A stretch of DNA of 64,000 nt from Brevundimonas huaxiensis (GTDB lineage: Bacteria; Pseudomonadota; Alphaproteobacteria; Caulobacterales; Caulobacteraceae), in the NCBI RefSeq assembly GCF_014218725.1, contig NZ_JABBJE010000001.1, positions 310,001-374,000 on the forward strand, in the 5' to 3' direction. A program made the position numbers and the translations under genes. Positions 7,939 to 17,947 of this stretch are shown here, piece after piece. Each line of letters opens with the position of its first letter. Position 1 is the first letter of the stretch. Under the pieces are notes generated by a model that saw nothing but the letters and a program-made list of their open reading frames with translations, searched no databases and had not been told where the DNA came from.

Positions 7939-9630
7939 ATGATCCTGAGCCGCGCGCTCAATGTCGATGATCCCCACAGCGCGTCCGTGAAGGGCGTGCT
8001 GGCGGCTGGCCATCGGCCGAGCCCCGGCGGCGTCGACGGTCCGGACGGATCCAGCCCGCTAGTTCCGGTGCTGACGGGCGTGGCGGTCGCCATCCTGGTC
8101 GCCGTGGCTGTGGCCTATGGCCGCTCGGCCGGGCTGGTCGCCGGCCTGTGGGGCGCCAGCGGCGTCGCCGTCGCCGTCTGGCTGCGCACCAGCCGTGGTC
8201 ATGCCAGCGACCTCACCTTCGCCGGCGTCCTGACCGTCAGCATCCTGATCGGCGAGATCATCGCCGGCAACAAGCCGCCGCTGGCCCTCGCCTTCACCAT
8301 CGCCAATATGATCGAGATCGTGGCGGCCGTTATTCTGGCGCGTCGCTTCTCGCCCACGCTCAACCTGTCCAGCCTGAATGGCGCGGTCAGCTTTCTGTTC
8401 TTCGCGGCGGTCCTGGCGCCGATCCCCGCCGCCCTGTGCAGCACCCTGATTCTTTCGCTGATGGGCCAGGGCGACATCGTCTGGCAGGGTTTCCAGACCT
8501 GGTGGCTCGGCCACACCCTGGGCATCGCGGTCCTGGGATCGCTGGGCATGTCGTTGACGCCTGCGATGTTCGCGCGTCTGCTGAAGCCCAGGAAGCTGTT
8601 GGAAGCCGTCATTCTGATCGGCCTGGTGCCCGTCTTCTATTATGTCGCCTTCACGGGTGACGTGCCGATGGGCTTCGTCCTGCTCCCGCTGTTGCTCGGC
8701 ATCGCGGTCCGGCTCGGCGTCGCCGGCGCGGCATTCACGCTGGTCGTGATGAGCATCCTGTTGGTCGGCAGCGCCATGATCGGTCATGGCCCCTATGCCC
8801 AGGGCGACCTGACCCACCAGGTTCTGATGGCCCAGATGCTGGTGCTGATCGGCTATATGCCCGTCCTGCTGGTGGCCTCATTGTTGGAAGAGCGCGATCT
8901 TCTGGCGGAGCGCGCGCGCGTTGGTCGCGAACGCGCGGAAAAGGCCTCGGAGGCCAAGTCTCGCCTGCTCGCCAACGTGGCGCATGAAATCAAGAGCCCG
9001 GTCGCCGGCATCATCGGCATCGGCGATCTGTGGCGGCAGGGCCATCTCGGGCCGGTCTCCGCCCAGCAGGCCGAGATGTCCGTCATGCTGGTCAAGACCG
9101 CGCGGCAGGTCGAAACCCTGGCCCACGATCTGCTGGACGTGGCGCGCGCCGAATCCGGGGCGGTCCGGGTCGATCTGCGCCCGACCGACATTCCGGGCCT
9201 GCTGGAAGACGTGCGTCGCACGTGCCTGCTGTGGCCCGACGCCGACCGCGTCGCCGTCGAGGTGGTGTGCGAGGGCGATGGCTTGATCGCGGTCGCGGAC
9301 TCCCAGCGTCTGGCCCAGATCATCACCAATCTGACCAGCAATGCGCTGAAATACGGCGGCTCCGGCGGCCGCGTCATCCTGCGCGCGCTTCGTCAGGACG
9401 ACTGCGTCCGCATCGAGGTCAGCGATTTCGGCCCCGGCCTGTCGTTTCAAAAGCAGGCGCAGCTGTTCGAGCCCTTCAACCGCCTGGGCCTCGAGCGTTC
9501 GACGGTCGAGGGGCACGGCGTCGGCCTGGCCCTGGCCAAGCGGTTGGTCGAGTTGCAGGGCGGCTCGATCGGCGTGATCTCGGCGCCGGGCGAGGGCGCC
9601 ACCTTCTGGGTCGCGCTGCCCAAGGCGTGA
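7939..9630 (+). CDS. MASE1-type membrane sensor histidine kinase
   Basis: 563 residues. About eight hydrophobic segments between residues 40 and 315 look like a MASE1 sensory domain. A short coiled linker (EERDLLAERARVGRERAEKA) leads to the HisKA domain with phospho-accepting His349 in VAHEIKSP, then an ATPase domain with N-box NLTSNALKYGG and G-boxes DFGPGLSF and GHGVGLALAKRL. There is no receiver domain and no response regulator gene beside it, so it is an orphan kinase by location. The stimulus is unknown. Confidence 0.85.
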   Translation: MILSRALNVDDPHSASVKGVLAAGHRPSPGGVDGPDGSSPLVPVLTGVAVAILVAVAVAYGRSAGLVAGLWGASGVAVAVWLRTSRGHASDLTFAGVLTVSILIGEIIAGNKPPLALAFTIANMIEIVAAVILARRFSPTLNLSSLNGAVSFLFFAAVLAPIPAALCSTLILSLMGQGDIVWQGFQTWWLGHTLGIAVLGSLGMSLTPAMFARLLKPRKLLEAVILIGLVPVFYYVAFTGDVPMGFVLLPLLLGIAVRLGVAGAAFTLVVMSILLVGSAMIGHGPYAQGDLTHQVLMAQMLVLIGYMPVLLVASLLEERDLLAERARVGRERAEKASEAKSRLLANVAHEIKSPVAGIIGIGDLWRQGHLGPVSAQQAEMSVMLVKTARQVETLAHDLLDVARAESGAVRVDLRPTDIPGLLEDVRRTCLLWPDADRVAVEVVCEGDGLIAVADSQRLAQIITNLTSNALKYGGSGGRVILRALRQDDCVRIEVSDFGPGLSFQKQAQLFEPFNRLGLERSTVEGHGVGLALAKRLVELQGGSIGVISAPGEGATFWVALPKA

Positions 9631-9673
9631 GGTCGCGCTTGCGGTCGCACGCCGCCCGCGCGATGGTCGGGCC

Positions 9674-10474
9674 ATGCCCATGATCGCCCTTGCCGCCGCC
9701 CTCGTGATTTCCGGACAGACGACGACGCCCCCGGCGCAACGTCCCGGTTCCAACCTGACCCGCGATCTGAACAGCGCCCCGCCGTCCGCGACCCCGCCCG
9801 CCACCTCCACCGCAGCGCCGACCCAGAGCTCGATCCCGACCCAGGCCCCGGCCCGGGCGACAGCCCAGAGTTTGCCTCCGATCGGCCAGACCCCCGCGGC
9901 ATCGCCGCGTCCGGCGCCCGCCACTTCATCTGCGCCGCGCACGACCCAGACCCTGCCGCCGATCGGCCAAAGCCCGGCGGCGACGACACGCCCGGCGACC
10001 GCGACACGTCCTCAAACGCCAGCCCCGACCACAACGGCGCCTCAGGCGACCGTGCCTCAAGCGACAACGACCGCGCCTGCCGCAACCCCGCCGGCCGCCG
10101 CGCCCGCGCCGGCGGCCTTGAACGCCGCCGCCATCGCCTCTCTGCCCTTCAGCATCCAGCTGCCCGCTGGCCTCACGATCACCCCAGCGCGCGCAGGCGC
10201 GAACGCCAGCATCTATCGCGTCCAGCGTGGCGACCAGACCCTGCTGATGATCTACGCCGGCCCGTCGTCGCAGTTTCCGATCTATGACGGCGAGACGGTC
10301 CGCGCTGGCGGCCGCGCCTCGGTCGTCGTCACCGAGGGCAGCCGCCGTCTGGCGATGGAGCACCTGTTCCAGCGCGCTGCGGATCCCAAGGAGATCCACG
10401 TCTGGATCGCCAGCGTCGAGGGTGCGGACCGGGATCTGGCCGAACGCATCGGCCAGTCCATCGACGTCAAATAG
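9674..10474 (+). CDS. Exported Pro/Ala/Thr-rich protein, unknown function
   Basis: 266 residues. A short hydrophobic N-terminus (MPMIALAAALVISGQ) suggests export. Residues 17-150 are an extended low-complexity linker of Pro, Ala and Thr, containing two copies of an SLPPIGQTPAAS-type unit about 30 residues apart. The folded C-terminal domain (about 155-266, SLPFSIQLPAGLTITPAR to the end) is not recognised. The layout suggests a periplasmic domain reaching across or through the cell wall on a flexible tether. It is 43 nt after the kinase gene, in the same direction. Confidence 0.6.
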   Translation: MPMIALAAALVISGQTTTPPAQRPGSNLTRDLNSAPPSATPPATSTAAPTQSSIPTQAPARATAQSLPPIGQTPAASPRPAPATSSAPRTTQTLPPIGQSPAATTRPATATRPQTPAPTTTAPQATVPQATTTAPAATPPAAAPAPAALNAAAIASLPFSIQLPAGLTITPARAGANASIYRVQRGDQTLLMIYAGPSSQFPIYDGETVRAGGRASVVVTEGSRRLAMEHLFQRAADPKEIHVWIASVEGADRDLAERIGQSIDVK

Positions 10475-10477
10475 GGC

Positions 10478-10819
10478 TCAGCCCTCGGACCACACCGCCA
10501 TTTCGGTGCCGGCCGGATCGGCGAAATGGAAGCGGCGACCGCCGGGGAAGCTGTAGATCGGTTTCACGATTCGGCCGCCGGCCGCTTCGACCTTGGCCTG
10601 CATGGCTTCCAGGTCATGGGCGTACAGGATGGGCAGGGGAGCCTTGGTCTGATCGGCTTGATCGGCGTCGAACCCGCCGTCTAGGCCCTGATCGAAGGCC
10701 GCATAGGTCGGGCCGTAATCCACGAAGGTCCAGCCGAACGCCTGACTGTAGAAGTCCTTGGTCGCGGGCAGGCTGGCGGCGGGCAGTTCGAGGTAGTCCA
10801 GTTTTCCGTCTTCACGCAC
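10478..10819 (-). CDS. VOC/glyoxalase-fold protein
   Basis: 113-residue single-domain vicinal-oxygen-chelate protein. LDYLELPAASLPATKDFYSQAFGW, the repeated beta-alpha-beta-beta-beta pattern, and FHFADPAGTEMAVWSE are typical. The start is GTG at 10817-10819 with AGGAG 7 nt upstream; the much longer open frame upstream has no support. Substrate is unknown. It converges with the proline-rich protein gene, 3 nt apart. Confidence 0.8.
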   Translation of the reverse strand: MREDGKLDYLELPAASLPATKDFYSQAFGWTFVDYGPTYAAFDQGLDGGFDADQADQTKAPLPILYAHDLEAMQAKVEAAGGRIVKPIYSFPGGRRFHFADPAGTEMAVWSEG

Positions 10820-11046
10820 GGTTGATCTCCTGAAATGGACGCCACCGGTCCCTTGTCTTGCACGCGCCCTCGACATGCGCAAACCTGCAAACGGTTCGCA
10901 GTTGCAGGAATCCAGCGATGATCGTGATGACGACAGGCCTGTCGGCCCTGATGACCTTGATGCGTTGCGAGGCGCGTCCGGTTGAGCCACCGCCGAGGCT
11001 CTACACCGATCGTGGAAACCCGCGACCGGCCAGACGCAGGCCCTGA

Positions 11047-12132
11047 TCAGCCGACCTGGGCGCGGTGCCTCAGATAGGCGTCGGCGAGGACGCAGGCGGC
11101 CATGGCCTCGACCACCGGCACGGCGCGCAGGGCGACGCACGGGTCGTGACGACCCTTGGTGCGCAGGTCCGTCTCTTCGCCGTCGCGCGTGATCGTCTGG
11201 CGCAGGGTCAGGATGGAGGAGGTCGGCTTGAACGCCACCCGCGCCGTCACCGGCTGACCCGTCGAAATCCCGCCCAGCACGCCGCCCGCCTTGTTCGACA
11301 GGAAGACCGGCTGCTTGTTCAGGTCCAGCCGCATCTCGTCGGCGTTCTGTTCGCCGGTCAGTTCGGCGGCCTCGCAGCCCGCCCCGATCTCGACCCCCTT
11401 GGCCGCATTGATCGACATCAGGGCCGCGGCCAGCTCGCCGTCCAGCTTGCCGTACAGGGGCGCGCCCCAACCCGCCGCAACGCCCGTCACCTCCAGCGCG
11501 ACGACCGCCCCGACCGACGATCCCGCCTTGCGGACGCCGTCCAGATAGGCCTCCCAGTCGCCCACGACCTCGGCCGAGGCGGCGAACAGGGGATTAGTGT
11601 GCACGGCGTCGAAGTCGATTCGGTCCGGCGCAATCCGGTTCGGGCCGATCTGCACCACGCCGGCGCGGATCCTGATTCCGTCGCCCAGCACCTTGCGCGC
11701 CACGGCCCCGGCCGCCACGCGGCTGGCCGTCTCGCGCGCCGAGGATCGACCGCCGCCCCGGTGGTCCCGCACCCCGTATTTGGCCTGATAGACATAGTCG
11801 GCGTGCCCGGGCCGATAGGCGCGGGCGATCTCGCCATAGTCCTTGGACCGCTGGTCCTCGTTCTCGATCAGGATCGAGATCGGCGTGCCCGTCGTAACAG
11901 GCCCGTCGCCGTCGTCGAACACGCCCGACAGGATGCGCGCCGTGTCGCTTTCCTTGCGCTGGGTCACGAAACGGCTGCCGCCCGGCTTCCTCTGATCCAG
12001 CCACGGCTGAAGATCCGCCTCGGTCAGGGGGATCATCGGCGGGCATCCATCAACGACGCAGCCGATCGCCGGCCCGTGGCTCTCGCCCCAGGTGGTCACG
12101 CGAAACAGATGGCCGAAGGTGTTGTGCGACAT
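11047..12132 (-). CDS. aroC: Chorismate synthase
   Basis: 361-residue enzyme of the shikimate pathway, converting EPSP to chorismate using reduced FMN. Signature stretches are [20 protein letters not shown] at the start, [34 protein letters not shown] in the middle, and [19 protein letters not shown] near the end. Length is typical of the monofunctional form. It is 9 nt downstream of the J-domain-like gene and could be cotranscribed with it. Confidence 0.97.
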   Translation of the reverse strand: MSHNTFGHLFRVTTWGESHGPAIGCVVDGCPPMIPLTEADLQPWLDQRKPGGSRFVTQRKESDTARILSGVFDDGDGPVTTGTPISILIENEDQRSKDYGEIARAYRPGHADYVYQAKYGVRDHRGGGRSSARETASRVAAGAVARKVLGDGIRIRAGVVQIGPNRIAPDRIDFDAVHTNPLFAASAEVVGDWEAYLDGVRKAGSSVGAVVALEVTGVAAGWGAPLYGKLDGELAAALMSINAAKGVEIGAGCEAAELTGEQNADEMRLDLNKQPVFLSNKAGGVLGGISTGQPVTARVAFKPTSSILTLRQTITRDGEETDLRTKGRHDPCVALRAVPVVEAMAACVLADAYLRHRAQVG

Positions 12133-12141
12133 GGCCCCGAC

Positions 12142-12876
12142 TTAGGCCGCCAGACGCTCCTGCGTCCAGACCCGCGTGAAGCGCACCAGCAGGTCCTCCG
12201 CCGCCGAGGGGACATCGGACGACGGCTCCAGCGTCACGAACAGATGCCCCGCCGGCCGAGATCCGCGCGCGGGCAGGCCCAGGTCCTTCAACCGCACCCG
12301 CACCGGCGCGGCCATGTCGGCGGTGATCCAGGCCGAGCGCGTGCCGACAGGGGTCTCGATCTCGACGCGCCCGCCGTCGGCCATCAGGCGACGCTCGACG
12401 GCCCAGGTCATGAACAGGTCGTCTCCGACAACCGACAGCCCGTCCTCGGGCCGGATCAGCACCGACAGATAGAGGTCGCTCCCGTCCGCCGCCCCGCGCT
12501 TCAGCCGCAGATGATCGCCGCTGCGCAGGCCCTTCGGCGCCGTGACCCGAACCGTGCGCGCGCCCAGCCGCACCTCGACCTGACCCCCGGCCAGGGCCTG
12601 CATCGGCGACAGGACCAGAACCGGCGACGGCGCGGGCCGCGCGGCGGGCGCCGACAGAGCGGGGCGAGGGGGCTGGAGCGCCTGGATCAGCCGATAGGCC
12701 GCGATCACGCGCCGGAACCGCTCGGCGTCCCCGCCGCCCTGATCCGGCCGCGCCGCCTTCACCGCCGTGCGGAAGGCGGCCTTCAGCGTCGACGCATCGA
12801 CCTCGCCGTTCAGCCCGAGGATCGACAGGGCCTCACGGACGCCGGACACATCTGAAATCGAAACAGGCGCGCTCAT
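12142..12876 (-). CDS. DnaJ-like protein with RPD in place of HPD
   Basis: 244 residues. Residues about 10-65 resemble a J domain ([18 protein letters not shown] ... [16 protein letters not shown]), and 85-230 resemble the substrate-binding DnaJ C-terminal region ([40 protein letters not shown]). The loop between helices II and III reads AARPDQGGG, so the invariant His of HPD is Arg. No Gly/Phe or zinc-finger region is present. Class III-like architecture without a working HPD suggests it does not stimulate DnaK normally. Confidence 0.7.
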   Translation of the reverse strand: MSAPVSISDVSGVREALSILGLNGEVDASTLKAAFRTAVKAARPDQGGGDAERFRRVIAAYRLIQALQPPRPALSAPAARPAPSPVLVLSPMQALAGGQVEVRLGARTVRVTAPKGLRSGDHLRLKRGAADGSDLYLSVLIRPEDGLSVVGDDLFMTWAVERRLMADGGRVEIETPVGTRSAWITADMAAPVRVRLKDLGLPARGSRPAGHLFVTLEPSSDVPSAAEDLLVRFTRVWTQERLAA

Positions 12877-12986
12877 GCCGTCACCGTTCGCCCATCAGGG
12901 TCAATGGGCGGTTAACCCTGACGGCGACACGCCCGTTTTTGACCGCGATCATTCCCAGCCGCGCCAGCACCGACTACATCACTCGC

Positions 12987-13661
12987 ATGACCGCATCCGT
13001 GATCCCGCCCAGCCCGTCGCGTGAGGAATACGCCCGCGACTACGCCGCAGCCTTGGCCGCCAATGGCGACGAGACCATCTTCGACCGACCCGAACCCATC
13101 GGCCTGTTCGTCGAATGGCTGGCGGACGCGAGGGCGCATGAGCCGAACGATCCGAACGCCATGACCCTGTCGACCGTCAACGCCGACGGCCTGCCCGATG
13201 CGCGGATCGTCCTGCTGAAGGACGTCGATGCGCGGGGCTTCACCTTCTATTCGAACAGCGAAAGCGCCAAGGGCGTCGAACTGGCCGGTTGCGCGGCGGC
13301 CGCCCTGACCTTCCACTGGAAATCCCTGCGTCGCCAGGTGCGGGTGCGCGGCGCGGTCGAGCCGGTCACGCCGGCCGAGGCCGACGCCTATTTCGCCAGC
13401 CGCGCGCGCGAAAGCCGCATCGGCGCCTGGGCCTCGGACCAGTCCCGACCCCTGTCGGACCGCACCGTGCTGGAAGAGGCCGTGGGTCGCGAAACCGCGC
13501 GTTTCGATGGTCAGGAGGTGCCGCGCCCATCTCACTGGACCGGCTGGCGCGTCGTGCCCCGCTCGGTCGAGTTCTGGCGCGATCGCCCTTTCCGTCTGCA
13601 TGACCGACTGCGGTTCGACCGCGACGGCGAGGCCTGGCGCTCAGGCCGCCTCTGGCCCTGA
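12987..13661 (+). CDS. pdxH: Pyridoxamine 5'-phosphate oxidase
   Basis: 224-residue FMN enzyme oxidising pyridoxine or pyridoxamine phosphate to pyridoxal phosphate. Recognisable parts are [66 protein letters not shown] and the terminal [10 protein letters not shown]...WRSGRLWP. The ATG at 12987 ([15 protein letters not shown]) is preferred over a TTG 48 nt upstream, although neither has a clear ribosome site. The gene is divergent from the J-domain-like gene and convergent with queA. Confidence 0.95.
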   Translation: MTASVIPPSPSREEYARDYAAALAANGDETIFDRPEPIGLFVEWLADARAHEPNDPNAMTLSTVNADGLPDARIVLLKDVDARGFTFYSNSESAKGVELAGCAAAALTFHWKSLRRQVRVRGAVEPVTPAEADAYFASRARESRIGAWASDQSRPLSDRTVLEEAVGRETARFDGQEVPRPSHWTGWRVVPRSVEFWRDRPFRLHDRLRFDRDGEAWRSGRLWP

Positions 13662-13668
13662 CACGCGA

Positions 13669-14754
13669 TCAGTCGCGGAACAGCAGCGATCCGTCGCCGT
13701 AGGAATAGAAGCGATAGCCGTCGGCGACCGCATGGGCATAGGCCGCCTTCATCGTCGCCGTGCCCGCAAAGGCGCTGACCAGCATGAACAGCGTCGATTT
13801 CGGCAGGTGGAAGTTGGTCATCAGCACATCGACCGCCCGGAACCGATAGCCGGGCGTGATGAAGATGGCCGTGTCGCCGTGGAAAGGTTTGATCTCGCCG
13901 TCCTCGGCCGTCGCATTTTCCAGCAGCCGCAGGGAGGTGGTGCCGACGCAGACGATGCGCCCGCCGTTCGCGTGGACGGCGTTCAGGGCGGCGGCGGTGT
14001 CTGGCGACACCTCGCCCCATTCGCTGTGCATCTTGTGGTCGGCCAGATCGTCGGCCTTGACCGGCAGGAAGGTGCCGGCCCCGACATGCAGCGTCACCGC
14101 ATGGGTCGAGACGCCTTTGGCTCGAATGGCGTCCAGCAGGGCCGGGGTGAAATGCAGCCCCGCCGTTGGCGCCGCGACCGACCCGTCATGCTCGGCGAAG
14201 ACGGTCTGATAGTCCGACCGGTCGCGGTCGTCCTCGGGCCTTTTGGCGGCGATATAGGGCGGCAGGGGCATGACCCCGACCTCGCGGATCGCATCGTCCA
14301 GCGCCGGTCCGGCCAGGTCGAAGGTCAGGGTGATCAGCCCGTCTTCCCTCTTGGCCGTCACCGTGGCGTCCAGCCGTCCCAGGTCGCAAGCGGCGTCGCT
14401 CGCGTTTCCGAACCGGATCCGATCCCCCGGCTTGATCCGCTTGCCCGGCTTCATGAAGGCAGACCAGACGTCGGGCGCGTCGCGGTGATGCAGCGTCGCC
14501 TCCACCTCGACCGTCAAGGTTTCACCCTCGGCCCCGATCCGTTGACGCACGCCCGACAGACGGGCGGGAATGACCCGCGTATCGTTGAACACCAGGGCGT
14601 CGCCGGGCTGCAGGAAGTCCGGCAGATCGCGAATGATCCGGTCTTCCAGCGCGCCGCCTTTCACCACCAGCAACCGTGCGGAATCGCGCGGATCGGCCGG
14701 GCGCAACGCAATCCGGTCCTCGGGCAGGTCGAAATCGAAATCGGCGGTCTTCAT
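13669..14754 (-). CDS. queA: tRNA preQ1(34) S-adenosylmethionine ribosyltransferase-isomerase
   Basis: 361-residue enzyme that adds the epoxycyclopentane ring to preQ1 in tRNA, the penultimate step of queuosine synthesis. It begins [20 protein letters not shown] and carries [55 protein letters not shown] and [19 protein letters not shown]. The start was moved 20 codons in from the longest frame because family members start at MKT. queC, queE and queD are 12 kb away. Confidence 0.96.
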   Translation of the reverse strand: MKTADFDFDLPEDRIALRPADPRDSARLLVVKGGALEDRIIRDLPDFLQPGDALVFNDTRVIPARLSGVRQRIGAEGETLTVEVEATLHHRDAPDVWSAFMKPGKRIKPGDRIRFGNASDAACDLGRLDATVTAKREDGLITLTFDLAGPALDDAIREVGVMPLPPYIAAKRPEDDRDRSDYQTVFAEHDGSVAAPTAGLHFTPALLDAIRAKGVSTHAVTLHVGAGTFLPVKADDLADHKMHSEWGEVSPDTAAALNAVHANGGRIVCVGTTSLRLLENATAEDGEIKPFHGDTAIFITPGYRFRAVDVLMTNFHLPKSTLFMLVSAFAGTATMKAAYAHAVADGYRFYSYGDGSLLFRD

Positions 14755-15100
14755 CGCGCGCTCTATAGGGCGCTCCGACGCCCCGCGCCACGTCGCGGCG
14801 TGCTGCCAGCGCATCGTCGGCGCGCCGCTGTCTGATTCACAACGGGTTTTCGCGCCCGAACGGCGTCTAACCGACCGCGCCCCGGCCGTGTGATAGACTT
14901 GTGGGCGATCTTTGACAGCGTAAGTTCAGGCGGAAGGGACGGCGAAATCCCGCCCGCGCCTCACCCGGATGACGGCGCCGGATTAGACGAATTAGACACT
15001 TTAGACGGTGATTTGCCGTCCGCGACCCAAGGGCTCACGGCGCAAGCAATTAGACGAATTAGACTCTTTAGACGGTAAAATTCCCCGCCGCCGTCTGATC
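14755..15100. other. Intergenic region upstream of queA
   Basis: 346 nt between the queA start and the dadA stop. It must hold the queA promoter and carries the two TTAGAC triads at 14982-15076. A GTG frame of 62 codons at 14890-15078 was judged non-coding, because the triads fall in different frames and no ribosome site precedes it. No tRNA or other known RNA was recognised. Confidence 0.6.
14982..15076. repeat. Two triads of TTAGAC iterons
   Basis: TTAGAC occurs at 14983, 14992 and 15001, and again at 15050, 15059 and 15068, so each triad has an exact 9-bp period. The 28-bp blocks 14982-15009 and 15049-15076 are identical except for one base, and are offset by 67 bp, which is not a multiple of three. 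The spacer is ordinary GC-rich sequence. Confidence 0.9.
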
Positions 15101-16387
15101 TCAGCTGTAGCCCGGCGCGAACGCCCCGGCCCAGGCGCCATAGCGGTTCAGTGACAGGTCGCGGGTTTCGATCTCGGGCGCCTCGCCGTCGATCATGTCG
15201 GCCAGAACCCGCGCCGAGCCGCACGCCATGGTCCAGCCCAGGGTGCCGTGGCCGGTGTTCAGATAGAGCCCCGGAACCTTGGTCGCGCCGATCACCGGCG
15301 TGCCGTCCGGCGTCATCGGACGCAGGCCCGACCAATAGCTGGCGCCCGCCAGGTCGCCGCCGCCCGGAAACAGGCTGCCGACCGAATGGGCCAGGGTCTC
15401 GCGGCGGACGGCGGGCAGGGTGTTGTTGTATCCCGACAGTTCGGCCATGCCGCCCACGCGGATGCGGTCGCCCAGGCGCGTGATCGCCACCTTGTAGCTC
15501 TCGTCCATGACGGTGGAGACGGGCGCCCGGTCTTCGTTCACGATCTTGGCCGTGATCGAATAGCCTTTCACCGGATAGACCGGCAGATCCAGACCCAGCG
15601 GCTTGGCCATCATCGGCGAATAGGAACCGAGCGCCAGGATCACCAGATCGGCCGTCATGGCGCCCTTGCTGGTCAGGGCGCCGGTCGCACGACCGTCCGT
15701 CATCGTGATCGACTGGATCTCGGTTCCGGTATGGAAGACCACGCCGCGCTCCGCCGCCAGCTTCGCCAGGGCGTTGGTGAACAGGAAGCAGTCGCCGGTC
15801 TCGTCATGCGGCAGACGAAGACCCCCGACGAAATCGACGTCGGAGGCGGCCAGGCCCGGCTCGGCGGCGATACAGCCCGCGCGGTCCAGAACCTCGCACG
15901 GCACGCCGGCGGCCTTCAGCACATCGACGTCCTTGTGCACGTCGGCCAGCTGCTTTTCCGTGCGGAACAGCTGCAGCGTGCCCTGCTGGCGACCGTCGTA
16001 AGTGATGCCGGTCTCGCGGCGCAGCAGGTCGATCTGGTCGCGGCTGTATTCGGCCAGACGCACCATCCGGCTCTTGTTCAGCGCATAGCGTTCATGGGTG
16101 CAGTTGCGCAGCATGGCGACGGTCCAGCGCACCATGGCCATGTCCAGCCGCGGCCGCACGATCAGCGGCGCGTGGCGCATCAGCAGCCACTTCATCGCCT
16201 TGACCGGGATCGACGGCGCAGCCCAGGGCGCGGAATAGCCAGGCGAAATCTGCGCGGCGTTGGCGAAGCTGGTTTCCAGCGCCGGGCCGGCCTGCCGATC
16301 CACGACCGTGACCTCATGCCCCGCCTGGCTGAGATACCAGGCGGTGGTGACGCCGATGACGCCCGATCCAAGCACCAGAACCCGCAT
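15101..16387 (-). CDS. dadA: D-amino acid dehydrogenase small subunit
   Basis: 428-residue FAD flavoprotein of the DAO family, oxidatively deaminating D-amino acids such as D-alanine at the inner membrane. The N-terminal dinucleotide motif is [27 protein letters not shown] (read from residue 4). Further family motifs are [52 protein letters not shown] and [22 protein letters not shown]. The divergent Lrp/AsnC-type gene is the obvious candidate regulator, as in dad loci elsewhere. No alanine racemase gene adjoins it. Confidence 0.95.
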   Translation of the reverse strand: MRVLVLGSGVIGVTTAWYLSQAGHEVTVVDRQAGPALETSFANAAQISPGYSAPWAAPSIPVKAMKWLLMRHAPLIVRPRLDMAMVRWTVAMLRNCTHERYALNKSRMVRLAEYSRDQIDLLRRETGITYDGRQQGTLQLFRTEKQLADVHKDVDVLKAAGVPCEVLDRAGCIAAEPGLAASDVDFVGGLRLPHDETGDCFLFTNALAKLAAERGVVFHTGTEIQSITMTDGRATGALTSKGAMTADLVILALGSYSPMMAKPLGLDLPVYPVKGYSITAKIVNEDRAPVSTVMDESYKVAITRLGDRIRVGGMAELSGYNNTLPAVRRETLAHSVGSLFPGGGDLAGASYWSGLRPMTPDGTPVIGATKVPGLYLNTGHGTLGWTMACGSARVLADMIDGEAPEIETRDLSLNRYGAWAGAFAPGYS

Positions 16388-16522
16388 GTGACGTTCCCAA
16401 GCCCAATGTTGTTATTCGCCGCAAGCTAGCGCCGCATGGATCGACGATCCTGCCTGTTTGCGCAACGATCGGTCGCTGATAGAAGTCTGACGCAATAATC
16501 TGCGGCTGAACGGCGGAAACTT

Positions 16523-16972
16523 GTGTCCCTGCTCGATCCTCTCGATCAACGCCTCCTTCAACGGCTCCGCGCCGACGGGCGCATCAGCAATGCGGACCTG
16601 GCCTCCGCCGTCGGTCTGTCGCCTTCCGCCTGCCTGCGGCGCGTGCGGCGGCTGGAAGAGCGCGGGGTGATCCGGGGCTATGCCGCCGTCTTGGCCAACG
16701 ACAGCGACGACGGCGTCGTCGCCTATGTCGAGATCACGCTGGAGAAGCAGACCGACGACCACATGCGTCGGTTCGAGGCGGCCGTCCGCAACCATCCGGA
16801 AATCCGCGACTGCTATCTGATGGCGGGCGAGGCCGACTACATCGTCCGCGCCGTCGCGCCCGACATCGCCGCCTATGAGGTGATCCACAAGGACGTCCTG
16901 TCGCGTCTGCCGGGGGTGTCGCGCATCCACTCCAGCCTGGCGATCCGCAACGTCCTGGCGGCCCGCGCCTGA
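16523..16972 (+). CDS. Lrp/AsnC-family transcriptional regulator
   Basis: 149 residues. An N-terminal winged helix (DQRLLQRLRADGRISNADLA, then SPSACLRRVRRLEERGVIRGY) is followed by the RAM ligand-binding domain (ITLEKQTDDHMRRFEAAVRN, CYLMAGEADYIVRAVAPD). The start is GTG at 16523. It is divergent from dadA across 135 bp that contain GCAA-rich partly symmetric stretches such as TTGCGCAACGATCGG and ACGCAATAATCTGCGG. Amino-acid-responsive control of dadA is inferred. Confidence 0.9.
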   Translation: MSLLDPLDQRLLQRLRADGRISNADLASAVGLSPSACLRRVRRLEERGVIRGYAAVLANDSDDGVVAYVEITLEKQTDDHMRRFEAAVRNHPEIRDCYLMAGEADYIVRAVAPDIAAYEVIHKDVLSRLPGVSRIHSSLAIRNVLAARA

Positions 16973-17023
16973 AACGGGCTGAAACGGGCTGAACCTTCCG
17001 GCCCGGTCGGGTGTTGTGGCGGC

Positions 17024-17500
17024 ATGAAAGCCCTCGACCTCCTCCCATCCGCCCTCATCGGCGCTGTCGCCAGCGCCCGCTCCATGACCCCGATGGCGGC
17101 CCTCGCCACCGCCGAACTGGCGCACAAGCCTTTGCCCGGCCGCGTCTTCCTGCTGAACCGGCCGCTGTTCAAGTTCGGCGCGCTGGCCATGGGCGTCGGC
17201 GAGCTGCTGGGCGACAAGATGAAGACCGCCCCCGATCGCACCGTCTTTCTGGGCCTGTTGGCGCGGGTCATGAGCGCGGGCATCGCCGGCGCCGCCCTGG
17301 CCCCGCGCGGCAAGGAGAAGTTGGGCGCCGGTCTTGCGGTCGGCACGGCTGTGCCGCTGGCCTATCTGACCCTCTCGGGCCGCAAGAAGGCCATGGCCCG
17401 CATCGGCCAGACCAAGAGCGGCTTGATCGAGGACGTCTTGATCGTCGGGGCCGGCGCCTTGGTCGTCGGTCTGACCGTCTCGCGGTTCAACCGCCGCTAG
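17024..17500 (+). CDS. DUF4126-family membrane protein
   Basis: 158-residue protein with four short hydrophobic stretches. ALIGAVASARSMTPMAALATAELA and the glycine-rich later helices fit the DUF4126 family, whose role is unknown. A second membrane protein of similar flavour lies at 5635-6195. A 10-bp tandem duplication (GAAACGGGCT) sits between the Lrp-type gene and this one. It reads in the same direction as the RidA gene 61 nt downstream. Confidence 0.65.
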   Translation: MKALDLLPSALIGAVASARSMTPMAALATAELAHKPLPGRVFLLNRPLFKFGALAMGVGELLGDKMKTAPDRTVFLGLLARVMSAGIAGAALAPRGKEKLGAGLAVGTAVPLAYLTLSGRKKAMARIGQTKSGLIEDVLIVGAGALVVGLTVSRFNRR

Positions 17501-17561
17501 CCGCTCGACAGCCGGGCCCCGGCGGCGATAGGTGAGGGACGTTTTCGAAGGACCCCCGACC

Positions 17562-17906
17562 ATGATCACCCGCATCCAGCCCGGCGCCCGCATGAGCGAG
17601 GCCGTCGTCCACGGCGACACCATCTATCTGTCGGGCCAGGTCGGCGAACCCGGCGACGACGTGGCGACGCAGACCCGAACGGCGCTGGCCGAGATCGAAG
17701 CCCTGCTGGCCGAGGCCGGCAGCGACAAGTCCAGGATCCTGATGGCCCAGATCTGGCTGGCGGACATCGCCGACTTCGAGGCGATGAACGGCGTCTGGGA
17801 CGCCTGGGTCGACACCTCCAACCCGCCGGCCCGCGCCACGGGCGAAAGCCGCCTCGCGTCGCCCGACTACAAGGTCGAGATCATCGTAATCGCCGCCAAA
17901 GCCTGA
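17562..17906 (+). CDS. RidA-family enamine/imine deaminase
   Basis: 114-residue YjgF/YER057c/UK114 protein. RidA members hydrolyse reactive 2-aminoacrylate-type intermediates. IQPGARMSEAVVHGDTIYLSGQV and the C-terminal PARATGESRLASPDYKVEIIVIAA align with the family, and the Arg in PARAT is at the substrate-carboxylate position. Start chosen at 17562 with GAAGGA about 9 nt upstream. Being close to dadA fits amino-acid catabolism, although it need not be the housekeeping RidA. Confidence 0.85.
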   Translation: MITRIQPGARMSEAVVHGDTIYLSGQVGEPGDDVATQTRTALAEIEALLAEAGSDKSRILMAQIWLADIADFEAMNGVWDAWVDTSNPPARATGESRLASPDYKVEIIVIAAKA

Positions 17907-17947
17907 TCACGGTTGACCGGGCGGGATGCAGACTGCAAACCGCCGCC

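Noticed and set aside
10858..11046. 62-codon frame between the VOC gene and aroC
   Set aside because: No ribosome site, no recognisable product, and no support on either strand.
11065..12855. 596-codon plus-strand frame opposite aroC and the J-domain gene
   Set aside because: Antisense shadow with Arg/Gly/His-rich composition; both opposite genes are certain.
14890..15078. 62-codon GTG frame between queA and dadA
   Set aside because: The two TTAGAC blocks fall in different reading frames, there is no ribosome site, and the sequence looks like a DNA-level repeat.
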